From assembly GCA_964624465.1 (NCBI GenBank), contig CAZUZD010000006.1:1-59453 (forward strand): DNA of 59,453 bases. The letters run 5' to 3'. The notes under the pieces are model-generated. The model was not told where the DNA came from and did not search any database. It worked only from the letters and a program-made list of their open reading frames with translations. This document shows positions 17,616 through 25,475 of this stretch, piece after piece (position 1 is the stretch's first letter; the number at the start of each line of letters is the position of its first letter). The stretch is from CAZUZD01 sp964624465 (lineage in GTDB: Bacteria; Planctomycetota; Planctomycetia; Isosphaerales; Isosphaeraceae). The translations under genes and the position numbers were made by a program.

Positions 17616-19597
17616 CGGGCCGCCGGCAGGCGGATCTCCTTGCGCTGGAGGAGCTCTTGCCAGCGGGCCAGACCGGGGCCCTCGGGCTGTTCCGGGTCGT
17701 ACCCCAGCGCGTCGCCCCGGTTGGAGATCGCGAGCAGGTTCCGGATGGCCAGGTCGCGAACGCCCACATCGTCACTCTTGAGAAGCCCGACGAGACTCGA
17801 CTGGATTGTCGGGTCGGCGGCCTCCTCGGGCGTGTACCCGGCGAGCAGCTTCTCGACGAGGGCCGCCCACTCCTCGCTGCCGCCGGTCCGCACCAGATCT
17901 TGATGGAGCTGGGTGGCCGCCGGCCCGCCGCGGGCCAGGATCTCGCGGAGTCCGTCCATGGCGACCCCGCGCACCAGGCCCGAGCCCGCCTCGTTCTGGC
18001 TGTTGAAGGCCCCCACCAGCACGGTCGTCTGACCCAGGGTGCTGAGTGCCCCCAGGGCCAGGGCCCGGATCGGGGCTCGCTCGTCGACGGTGGCCTCGAC
18101 GAGGCTGGTCAGTGGCGGCGTGTCCTTCTTGAAGTAGCGCGCGAATTGTCGGCCGAGCTCCTGGTCGGTGACGGAGGCGTCCGGGGTGGCCATCCACTCG
18201 GGCGTGGCGGCCGCCGCCGGGGTGCCGAAGCCGGTCGAGGCGCTGTAGTGCACACTCTGACCCTCCGCCAGCGTGGCCGTGGCCTGGCCGTCGGTCACTT
18301 CGACCCCACCCCGGAACGCGAAGAGGTGCAGTGAAGGCTCCTCCGCCCGGCCGGTCGCCGGCGAGAGTCGGTCGATCCGTTCGGCCCCCACGGTGGCACC
18401 CGCCGCCGGCGTGAGCCGAAGCGCGAGATCCGGGGACACCGCGAGTGCGATCGACGTCCCCGTGGCGGAGTCCGGCAACGTGACGCGGCCGGCCACCAGG
18501 GATAGCCGGGCCAGCTCGTTCGCCTCGGGCCGGGCCACCTCGACGGCGCTGTCGCCCACGAGAACGACCTTGCCGTTCGGGCCCAGCGTCAGCATGGTGC
18601 GGAACGGCTCCAGCCCGACCACCCGATCACCGGCCTGGATGCCCGACTCCGCCGTGAGCCGGTCCCAGGCCGACTCACCGGCTTTGCGTCGCACCGCCAG
18701 GGCGTTGGTCGCCTCGACGAGGCGGGCCAGCGTCCCATCCGCCGGCTGGACGGCGGCCACGGCCGGCCCCCGGGCGGGTTCCACGGTCACGGCCTCGGCG
18801 ATCCCCCCGGCTGGCATCGGCTCCGGAGGGGCCGGGATCTTCACAACAGGCCCGGCGCCGGCGACCGGATTGCCCGCCCGCAGATCGGGGCCAGCCCCCA
18901 CCGGGGCCGCCGGGGCCATCGCGACGCCAGGCGCCGGCTTCGCTCGCCCCCCGGCCATCGGCCCTACCCCGCCGCCGAACGCCCCCACCGGATCCGGAGG
19001 GCTCTCGGACTCCACGTCACGCGACGGAGCCAGGCTCCACCAGGTGGACCAGCCCAGCAGGCCGACCAGACCGATCACGGCGGCCGGCACACCGATCCGC
19101 TCGAGCCCGCCGGCTCGCGACGACTTCGGGCCCACCAGCGACGGTGTCCCACCGGCGTCCAGCCGGCTCTGGCCCACCACGGCGGCCACCCGGGACCGGC
19201 TCAGGCCCTCGGGCTCGGCCCCGCGCGTCAGTCGATACATGCGGTGACGGGCAGCCGGGGGGACCTTGGCCTTCTGGCCCAGCAGGCTCAGGATCTGGTG
19301 CGTGCAGGCGACCTCGGCCAGGTGCACGTCCGAGGTCAGGCACCGCTTCTCGAAGCCGGCCACCTGCTCGGCATCGAGGTGGCTATCGAGGTACTCGGCC
19401 ACCACGTTCGGGTCGGTCGCCTCGGTATTGTTGGCGCCGGGAATCGTCAGTCGACGCTGCCGCGTGACCTTGTGGATCCGATCCACCAGGTCCTTGGCGA
19501 CCGGGCTGTCATGGACTTGCTGGCCGATCTGACGGACATCCTGCGCCGGCAGGGTGTCGTCGAGCCAGGCCAGCAGGGTGCGGAGGGTCAGTCGCAT
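17612..19597 (-). CDS. membrane-anchored protein with anti-sigma-like N-terminus, FecR-like and HEAT-like regions
   Basis: A 661-residue protein. Residues 1-125 are cytosolic and helical (starting MRLTLRTLLAWLDDTLPAQD). They resemble anti-sigma-factor regions in layout but lack a clear HxxxCxxC zinc motif. One membrane helix lies at about 168-190 (IGVPAAVIGLVGLLGW). A Pro/Ala/Gly-rich linker runs to about 290. Residues about 290-450 look like a FecR-type beta domain (AGDRVVG, PNGKVVLVGDSAVEV, VEVTDGQATATLAEGQSV). Residues about 480-661 are helical repeats of HEAT type (APIRALALGALSTLG, VGVRDLAIRNLLAI). The ATG at 19597 begins the protein-like sequence; the longer frame to 19801 runs into the gene upstream. 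It overlaps the next gene by ATGA. A sensing or regulatory role for the envelope genes downstream is inference. Confidence 0.82.
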   Translation of the reverse strand: MRLTLRTLLAWLDDTLPAQDVRQIGQQVHDSPVAKDLVDRIHKVTRQRRLTIPGANNTEATDPNVVAEYLDSHLDAEQVAGFEKRCLTSDVHLAEVACTHQILSLLGQKAKVPPAARHRMYRLTRGAEPEGLSRSRVAAVVGQSRLDAGGTPSLVGPKSSRAGGLERIGVPAAVIGLVGLLGWSTWWSLAPSRDVESESPPDPVGAFGGGVGPMAGGRAKPAPGVAMAPAAPVGAGPDLRAGNPVAGAGPVVKIPAPPEPMPAGGIAEAVTVEPARGPAVAAVQPADGTLARLVEATNALAVRRKAGESAWDRLTAESGIQAGDRVVGLEPFRTMLTLGPNGKVVLVGDSAVEVARPEANELARLSLVAGRVTLPDSATGTSIALAVSPDLALRLTPAAGATVGAERIDRLSPATGRAEEPSLHLFAFRGGVEVTDGQATATLAEGQSVHYSASTGFGTPAAAATPEWMATPDASVTDQELGRQFARYFKKDTPPLTSLVEATVDERAPIRALALGALSTLGQTTVLVGAFNSQNEAGSGLVRGVAMDGLREILARGGPAATQLHQDLVRTGGSEEWAALVEKLLAGYTPEEAADPTIQSSLVGLLKSDDVGVRDLAIRNLLAISNRGDALGYDPEQPEGPGLARWQELLQRKEIRLPAAR

Positions 19598-19662
19598 GGG
19601 TGCGTGCTCGAAGGGTGCCGGTTCGGGGCAACGTCGGCTCCGGTCCTGAGCGATCGTGCCAC

Positions 19663-21918
19663 CTACGGAGTATTGGTGGCGGCTGGCGCGGCAATCCGTG
19701 CGGATTTTTTCGAGGGGATGACCCGATAGATCCGCATCTGCGGGTCGGGTGGATTGCTCCCGTACAGCGGGACGAAGCGATCGGGCCGCTCCTCGGCCCA
19801 CCGGCGCTCGATCGGAAACTGCTCCGGATCACCTGCGACCAGATTGAACGGCCCGTCGACGGGATTGACCCGGGCCACGACCAGCCATTCGATCCCCGCC
19901 GCCTCCAGGTTCGCCAGCCAGGCCTCGCGATCCGGCCGGATGCGGTCCCAGCCCGGCCGGGGGGTGTCCCAGAGCACGGGCTCGCCACGTCCGGCGGCCG
20001 ACCGATGGTAGTCGTGCATCAGCCAGTGCGGGTTCGCATCAATGTTGACATAGCCTACCCAGTTTCGCAAATCCGACCCCATGAGGTAGTAGGGAAGGTT
20101 CGTACCGGCGTAAGCGATGCGACTTCCCGTCGGGGGGCAGGTCTGGTCCAGAACATTCCAGGCGCGGTAGTACTCGGGAAATCCAGGGAACCGGGGCCGG
20201 GTGCCGCCCAGTCCGCGCTCGACGGCGACGATGGCGAGGCCGACGACCGCCCCGGTGGCCAGGAGACCGAGTCCGACCGTCATTCGCGACGGCCGGCGTA
20301 CGGCACGCGCCCACAACCAGGCGACTGCCAGCGCGGCCAGGCCGCCGAGGACCTTGGCGGCGAGGTACGCACTCGTGGCGTCGCGGCTCAGGGTCACCCG
20401 CCACTGTTCGAGCGTGTACGGCAGGCTGACCGCCCCGAGCGGAGGCGCGGGGATCAAGCCAGTCACCTGGATTGGCACCGGCCAGCCCTGGCCGGTGGTC
20501 AGATGGACGGCCAGGATCGCGGCGGCGGCCCACTGCAGGGGTCGACGGTCACCGATCAGGGCGGCCAGCGGGGGCACGAGCAGGCCCAGGGCCTGCACCA
20601 TGAACCGCTGCTGGGTCCGGTAGGGGATCACCAGCCAGTAGAGTGCGATGTTCGCGACCGCCAGCCCGCGACAGAGCCACAACCAGCGCCGGACGGCCGG
20701 CGACGGGGAGCGGACCGCCCCGAGCCCGAGGGCCGCCGCGATCCAGAAGAGCAGCTCGCGCGGGTCGAGCACCGTGATCAGGATGTCGAGCAACGCCGGC
20801 CAGGCCGCCCGCGGGATGTAAAACTGACTGCGGCTCATCGCCTCGGTCGGGAACCAGCCGGCCAGCACCGTCCGGCCCAGCACGCTCAGGTGTGCCGGGT
20901 AAATCGGATTGCCGGTGAGCCAGAAGTTCCGGCCAAACCAGTAAGCGGCGAGGGCCCCACTCGCGAGCAGGAAGCCGGCCAGGTGCCCGAGCCGGAGCCC
21001 GCGGCCGCCGGGTCGCCGCAGGATCACGGCGGCTCCGACCAGCAGGAGCGTCGGCTGAAAGACGGTTGCTGTCGGCTTGCAGCCCCACGAGGCTCCGGCG
21101 GCGAGCCCGGCCAGGATCAGGTTCACCAGCTCGGCGTCCTCGAGCGCATACCGGGCGAGAAACACGACAGCGAGCAGATAGCCGGCCATGAAGATGGTGT
21201 CGACGTTCGGCTCGAACGAGAACAGGAGAATGGGCGTGCTGGTCACGAACCAGGTGGTCGCCAGCACGGCTGCCGACCGGCCGGCCCCGAGGCGGCGGGC
21301 CAGCGCGTAGACCGCCAGCGCCGACGCGAGCAGGAACGGTGCCTGGCCGACACGGGCGAGCCGGTCGCCACCCCAGCCGACCATGAGCCCGGCGAACCAG
21401 AGGTCGCCGTTGGCGGGGAAGTACGCGGCCGCCGTCTCGCCGAAGGGCGAGGCGATCAGGGACAGTCGACCCTCCTGCCACCACCGGGCCGCGAAGTGCA
21501 GGTGATAGATCGGCCCATCGCTGACCACCTTCACCGGCAGCATCAGCGACGGGATGCCGATGACCAGGCAGGCCCAGAGGGCCAGCCCCACCGCGATCGT
21601 CGCCGGCACGCTCCAGCCCGCGGAATCGCACTCATGCTCTGCCACGGCCGCCGGCTCCCCTGGCCGGGGCCCGGTCCAGACCCAGCCTGCCAGCAGGGCG
21701 AGCCCTAGACCCGTGACCGACCAGAGCACCAGGGCAGGGCGGTTGAGCTGGCCGGCGATGCCCAGGGTCTGGAGCCCCAGGGTGAGCCACGACCAGGCGA
21801 TCACGATCGCCGCCAGCACGCGTTCCAGGCCGGCGTCTCGGCCGAGCCTCAGGACCGCCAGCCGATGCGCCCCCAGGGCCAGCGGTGCGAACAGCAGCAG
21901 CGTCCAGAGCAGGCCCAC
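19663..21918 (-). CDS. integral-membrane glycosyltransferase, GT-C type (GT39/ArnT-like)
   Basis: A 751-residue protein with about a dozen hydrophobic helices and a soluble C-terminal part of about 150 residues. The first external loop carries DGPIYHLHFAARWWQEGRL, which resembles the acidic D-x-YH loop motif of GT-C enzymes that take sugars from polyprenyl-phosphate donors on the outer face of the membrane. The C-terminal region (about 600-740) contains YAGTNLPYYLMGSDLRNW and ends PQMRIYRVIPSKK. Substrate is unknown. The start is GTG 21918; upstream in frame a stop codon comes within 20 bp, so no earlier start exists. An extended -10 box lies about 42 bp upstream. It is followed after 65 bp by the three-gene envelope unit on the same strand and may be its first gene. 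Confidence 0.85.
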   Translation of the reverse strand: MGLLWTLLLFAPLALGAHRLAVLRLGRDAGLERVLAAIVIAWSWLTLGLQTLGIAGQLNRPALVLWSVTGLGLALLAGWVWTGPRPGEPAAVAEHECDSAGWSVPATIAVGLALWACLVIGIPSLMLPVKVVSDGPIYHLHFAARWWQEGRLSLIASPFGETAAAYFPANGDLWFAGLMVGWGGDRLARVGQAPFLLASALAVYALARRLGAGRSAAVLATTWFVTSTPILLFSFEPNVDTIFMAGYLLAVVFLARYALEDAELVNLILAGLAAGASWGCKPTATVFQPTLLLVGAAVILRRPGGRGLRLGHLAGFLLASGALAAYWFGRNFWLTGNPIYPAHLSVLGRTVLAGWFPTEAMSRSQFYIPRAAWPALLDILITVLDPRELLFWIAAALGLGAVRSPSPAVRRWLWLCRGLAVANIALYWLVIPYRTQQRFMVQALGLLVPPLAALIGDRRPLQWAAAAILAVHLTTGQGWPVPIQVTGLIPAPPLGAVSLPYTLEQWRVTLSRDATSAYLAAKVLGGLAALAVAWLWARAVRRPSRMTVGLGLLATGAVVGLAIVAVERGLGGTRPRFPGFPEYYRAWNVLDQTCPPTGSRIAYAGTNLPYYLMGSDLRNWVGYVNIDANPHWLMHDYHRSAAGRGEPVLWDTPRPGWDRIRPDREAWLANLEAAGIEWLVVARVNPVDGPFNLVAGDPEQFPIERRWAEERPDRFVPLYGSNPPDPQMRIYRVIPSKKSARIAAPAATNTP

Positions 21919-21959
21919 GGGCGCATCCCCATTCTAGCGGCGGCGGTCCAATCCGGCCG

Positions 21960-21968
21960 ATCTTAGCA
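21960..21968 (-). promoter_or_regulatory. extended -10 promoter of the 21918 gene and possibly the whole unit down to 7229
   Basis: TGCTAAGAT on the minus strand (21968-21960) is a good extended -10 element. No clear -35 is seen. Transcription would start near 21953, leaving a leader of about 35 bases before the GTG at 21918. Confidence 0.5.
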
Positions 21969-22010
21969 GGCCGGGCCGGCCGGACGGGAGGTCTGGACCC
22001 CGCGTCCCGC

Positions 22011-22042
22011 TTGACGGCCCCCCATCGGTCGCGGCATAGCAT
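22011..22042 (+). promoter_or_regulatory. possible promoter of the ROK kinase gene
   Basis: TTGACG (22011-22016) is followed by CATAGC at 18 bp or TAGCAT at 20 bp (22037-22042). The spacing or the -10 is imperfect in both readings. It is divergent from the extended -10 element at 21960. Confidence 0.35.
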
Positions 22043-22112
22043 ACGAGTCCCGTGGCCCTGACCGGGCGCGGGGCCGCCCTGAATTTCCTCGACGCGAAGG
22101 CGGTGGTCACCG

Positions 22113-23183
22113 ATGGCGGAGCGGCTCTATCTGGGCATCGAGATCGGTGGCACAAAACTCCAGGTCGGTGCGGGACCCGCCGACGGCACCCTGGCCGGCT
22201 GGATCCGTCGGCGGGTCGACCCGGCACGGGGTGCGGCCGGCATTCGCGACCAGATCACGGAAGCCGTGACCACCCTTCGGGATGCGCTGGATCGCCCGCG
22301 GTTCGAGGCCGTCGGCATCGGGTTCGGTGGCCCGCTCGACGCCGATCGCGGCATCATCACCGAATCCCACCAGATCGCGGGCTGGACCGGGTACCCGCTG
22401 GCGGACTGGGCCCGGCAAACGCTCGGGATCCGCGCGGTGGTCCTCCAGAACGATGCCGACACCGCCGCGCTCGGCGAAGCCCGCGCCGGGGCCGGACGGG
22501 GCTGCTCGCCGCTGCTCTACGTGACGATCGGCAGCGGCATCGGTGGCGGCCTGATCCTCGACGACCGGATCTATCGGGGGGCCGGGCAGGGCGCGGTCGA
22601 GATCGGTCACCTCTGGATCCATCCCGAGCCCGGCCCCGAGGGCCCGGTTCCCGGTGAGACCGTCCGGGGCCCGCAACGCCTGGAAGAGCTGGCGTCGGGC
22701 TGGGGCATGGGCCAGGCCGCGCGTCGCGAGGCGCGCCGGCGAATCGCAGGGGCCGACCCTGCCATCGCGCCCCTGGCCCGGCGAGCCGGCTTTGACCCCG
22801 AGGCGATCACGGCCGCCCTGGTGGCCGAGGTCGCGGCGACCGGCGATCCGCTCTGCCAGGCCTGGCTCGCGCACGCCGCTGCTGCGTTCGGGCAAGGGCT
22901 GACGCATGCCGTCACCCTGCTGGGCCCGCGGCGTGTCGTCCTCGGCGGCGGGGTCTCGCTCATGCCCGAGCCCCTCTGGCTCGAGCCGGTGCGTGCGGAG
23001 GTCGACCGCCGGGTCTTCGCGCCCTTCCGTGGCCAGTTCGACATCGTCACGGCCCAGCTCGGCGAAGCCGTCGTCCTGCACGGCGCCCTCGCCCTGGCGG
23101 CCGATGCGGTCGCCACGCGCTCCGGGGGAGGATCGCGGCCCCCGGGGCCCCGGGCCCGACGAGCTCTGCGGAGCGCAACCTGA
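22113..23183 (+). CDS. ROK-family sugar kinase or ROK-like protein
   Basis: A 356-residue cytosolic protein of the ROK family, which mostly phosphorylates glucose or N-acetyl sugars with ATP. The ATP phosphate site GIEIGGTKLQVG is at residues about 8-19. IGFGGPLD, the substrate and catalytic stretch LQNDADTAALGEARAG (with the catalytic ND), TIGSGIGGG and EIGHLWI are all present. The usual zinc motif CxCGxxGC that follows the histidine of EIGH is absent: here the sequence is EPGPEGPVPGETVRGPQRLE. Exact sugar specificity therefore cannot be read, and the protein may be a divergent kinase. ATG 22113 directly starts the conserved N-terminus. The 251 bp after it contain no recognised gene. Confidence 0.85.
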   Translation: MAERLYLGIEIGGTKLQVGAGPADGTLAGWIRRRVDPARGAAGIRDQITEAVTTLRDALDRPRFEAVGIGFGGPLDADRGIITESHQIAGWTGYPLADWARQTLGIRAVVLQNDADTAALGEARAGAGRGCSPLLYVTIGSGIGGGLILDDRIYRGAGQGAVEIGHLWIHPEPGPEGPVPGETVRGPQRLEELASGWGMGQAARREARRRIAGADPAIAPLARRAGFDPEAITAALVAEVAATGDPLCQAWLAHAAAAFGQGLTHAVTLLGPRRVVLGGGVSLMPEPLWLEPVRAEVDRRVFAPFRGQFDIVTAQLGEAVVLHGALALAADAVATRSGGGSRPPGPRARRALRSAT

Positions 23184-23434
23184 ACGTTTGGCCCTGAATG
23201 TGCTGGGGTACGCCGTTGCGGACGGCCCCGAGCCCGTGGGCGCGCCTCCTGGTGGCACCGCCGGATGGCGTCGCTGGGCTCGGTCCGATCCATCGGTCCG
23301 GATCCCTGGATTTTGCTTGCGGTGGACGTGCCGCGAGGTCCAGAATGCCAGTGGCGGCCATGGACGTTCACGGGAGCTCACTGGGCCCCCGCACCGCCGG
23401 CTTCGACGCACTACGCAACCAGGAGCCTGATAGC

Positions 23435-23686
23435 ATGGTGGCGCAGCCTGAGGATCGGCGCATCCCGTCGCTCACCGAGCAAGTCGCCCTCCGGATCCGG
23501 GAGTCCACCTCCGGGCGGATCCGGAACCTGAGTGTCGAGGAGGAGCAGGGCCAGGTGGTGGTCCGCGGCCACGTCTCGTCGCACCATCTCCGTCAGCTGG
23601 CACTCCAGGGGGCCCTGGACTTGCTCTCCGGCGACCGCTGCCGGCCCCTGATCACCGTCGAGACGGGCCTGCCCGAACTCACCTGA
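23435..23686 (+). CDS. small BON-like domain protein
   Basis: An 83-residue protein. The sequence QVALRIRESTSGRIRNLSVE, then QGQVVVRGHVSSHHLRQLAL, then CRPLITVETG has the alpha-beta order and the VxGxVxS turn of a BON domain, a small fold often found in envelope proteins that contact membranes. There is no signal peptide, unlike the larger BON protein at 25476, so it may be cytosolic. AGGAGCC (23421-23427) precedes the ATG at 23435 by about 8 bp and fixes this start over the longer frame from 23198. A strong hairpin follows the stop. BON assignment is by pattern only. Confidence 0.72.
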   Translation: MVAQPEDRRIPSLTEQVALRIRESTSGRIRNLSVEEEQGQVVVRGHVSSHHLRQLALQGALDLLSGDRCRPLITVETGLPELT

Positions 23687-23715
23687 GCAGGTCTGCTCTC
23701 CAGCCCTCCAATCCG

Positions 23716-23766
23716 AATCCCCCGGACTCTCGGGCTCCTGAGTGAGCTTGAGAGCCTCGGGGGATT
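23716..23766 (+). terminator. long hairpin terminator after the small BON gene
   Basis: AATCCCCCG at 23716-23724 pairs with CGGGGGATT at 23758-23766. The stem continues inward with CTCTC/GAGAG and GCTC/GAGC after small internal loops. It starts 30 bp after the stop codon and is followed by a short T-rich stretch (ATTTGA). This is the most convincing terminator in the window. Confidence 0.75.
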
Positions 23767-23853
23767 TGACCATGATTGGGTCCGGTGTCCGACCCGCCCC
23801 CACGCGCTGAGGCCTGTCCATACGGCCCCGGTGCCCTCCTGGAGATCGTCCCG

Positions 23854-25347
23854 ATGCGACGCCCCTCACGGCTCCGGCGCCTGATGCGGTGGACGGCCCT
23901 GATCCTCGCGATCGTGGCCCCCGCGCTGCGGTCCTCGCGGGCCGACCAGGAGTCGTGGGACGCCATCTACATCGGCGAGTCCAAGGTCGGGCACATGCAC
24001 CTCTGGATCAAGCCGGTCAAGGACACCAAGGGCCGCGAGCTGACCAACGTCCGCGTCGACTGGGAGCTGAACGTCAAGCGCGGCCGGGACACGACCAAGG
24101 TCAAGCAGTTCTACGGCACCATCGAGACTCCCGAGGGCGAGGTCCTCCGCCTCGACACGATCACCCAGGCCGGTGGCCAGAACATGCGGACCTCGGGCGA
24201 CGTGGTCGACGGCAAGATGAACCTGACCCTCGAGGTCGGCGGCCGTCGCCAGCAGGTCGTCGTGCCCTGGGACGCGGACGTGCGCGGCCCCTACGGTGCC
24301 GAGATGAGCCTGTCGCGCCAGCCCCTGGAGCCCGGCCTGAGCCGCACCGTCAAGACGTACATCCCAGACCTGAACAAGGTCTGCCTCACGAAGCTCGACG
24401 CCGTGAGCTTCGAGGATGTGCCCCTGGGCCCCAGCGCCGAGAAGCGGCGGCTGCTGAAGGTCGAGTCGGTCGTCACCGATGCCGACGGCAAGGCGATTCC
24501 CGGCCTGGCCACGACCCTCTGGGTCGACGGCTCGGGCCAGATCATGAAGAGCAAGACCGACCTCTACGGCGGCATGTTCACCTTCCGCACCACCAAGGAC
24601 GGAGCCCTGGCCGAGTCCCGCGGGCTGGCCGACCTGCTCAAGGCATCGATCAAGCCGACCCGCCAGATCCCCAACTCGGAGCGGACCCGCTCGATCGTTT
24701 ACCGGATCAAGGGCACCGACGCCGCCACGATCTTCCCGGGCGACCACCGCCAGACGGTCCGGGAGGAGACCAAGGGCGCGGCCATCGTCGAGGTGAAGAC
24801 CGATGGGCCGACGACCGGCGAGGCACTCAAGGAGACGCCCGGCGACGAATACCTGCGTCCGAACCCGCTGATCAACAGCGAGGATCCGCAGGTCGTCAAG
24901 CTCTCGAAGCAGGCCGTCGGGACGAAGACGGACCCCTGGGAGCGCTCCGAGGCCATCCAGGACTGGGTCTTCCAGAACATGAAGTCGAAGAACTTCGCCA
25001 TCGCCTTCGCCCCGGCTGCCGAGGTGGCCCGCGACCTGGCCGGCGACTGCACCGAGCACAGCGTGCTGACCACGGCGCTCTGCCGTGCCGCCGGCATCCC
25101 GGCCCGCTGCGCGATCGGCCTGGTCTATGCCCAGCCGCTGGGCGGGTTCGGGCCGCACATGTGGACCGAGGTCTTCGTCAACGGCCGCTGGGTCGCGCTC
25201 GACGCCACCTTCAACCAGTCGCAGGTCGACGCCACGCACATCAAGCTCACCGATTCGAGCCTTGATGGCGTGGCCCCCTTCGAGGCGTTCCTGCCGGTGC
25301 TGAAGGTCCTCTCGACCATGCAGATCGAGCCGCTCGAGATCCGCTGA
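23854..25347 (+). CDS. exported transglutaminase-like (papain-fold) protein
   Basis: A 497-residue protein with an N-terminal signal-like segment (MRRPSRLRRLMRWTALILAI, ending near ALRSSRA). Residues about 30-330 form a beta-rich region without a named domain. A transglutaminase-like core follows, with Cys399 in DCTEHS, His435 in FGPHMWTEVF and Asp450 in ALDATFN, in the correct order and spacing. Such domains act as cysteine proteases or amide-transfer enzymes on peptides. The substrate here is unknown; the envelope is the likely site. GGAGA 9 bp before ATG 23854 supports the start. It lies between two BON-type genes on the same strand. The intact triad suggests an active enzyme. Confidence 0.87.
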   Translation: MRRPSRLRRLMRWTALILAIVAPALRSSRADQESWDAIYIGESKVGHMHLWIKPVKDTKGRELTNVRVDWELNVKRGRDTTKVKQFYGTIETPEGEVLRLDTITQAGGQNMRTSGDVVDGKMNLTLEVGGRRQQVVVPWDADVRGPYGAEMSLSRQPLEPGLSRTVKTYIPDLNKVCLTKLDAVSFEDVPLGPSAEKRRLLKVESVVTDADGKAIPGLATTLWVDGSGQIMKSKTDLYGGMFTFRTTKDGALAESRGLADLLKASIKPTRQIPNSERTRSIVYRIKGTDAATIFPGDHRQTVREETKGAAIVEVKTDGPTTGEALKETPGDEYLRPNPLINSEDPQVVKLSKQAVGTKTDPWERSEAIQDWVFQNMKSKNFAIAFAPAAEVARDLAGDCTEHSVLTTALCRAAGIPARCAIGLVYAQPLGGFGPHMWTEVFVNGRWVALDATFNQSQVDATHIKLTDSSLDGVAPFEAFLPVLKVLSTMQIEPLEIR

Positions 25348-25388
25348 GCGGCGCCGGGAGAGCGATCGTCCAAATCCCAACCTGCGGC

Positions 25389-25418
25389 TTGCGACCTGGC
25401 TCCGGACCGGCCTACATT
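25389..25418 (+). promoter_or_regulatory. promoter of the multi-BON gene
   Basis: TTGCGA (25389-25394), an 18 bp spacer and TACATT (25413-25418). Transcription would start near 25425, about 50 bp before the ATG at 25476. Confidence 0.6.
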
Positions 25419-25475
25419 GAACGGGCCGGAGCAGGGAGCAACCAGGGAGCGGCTCGCCGCAGGAAGGGGACCCGC

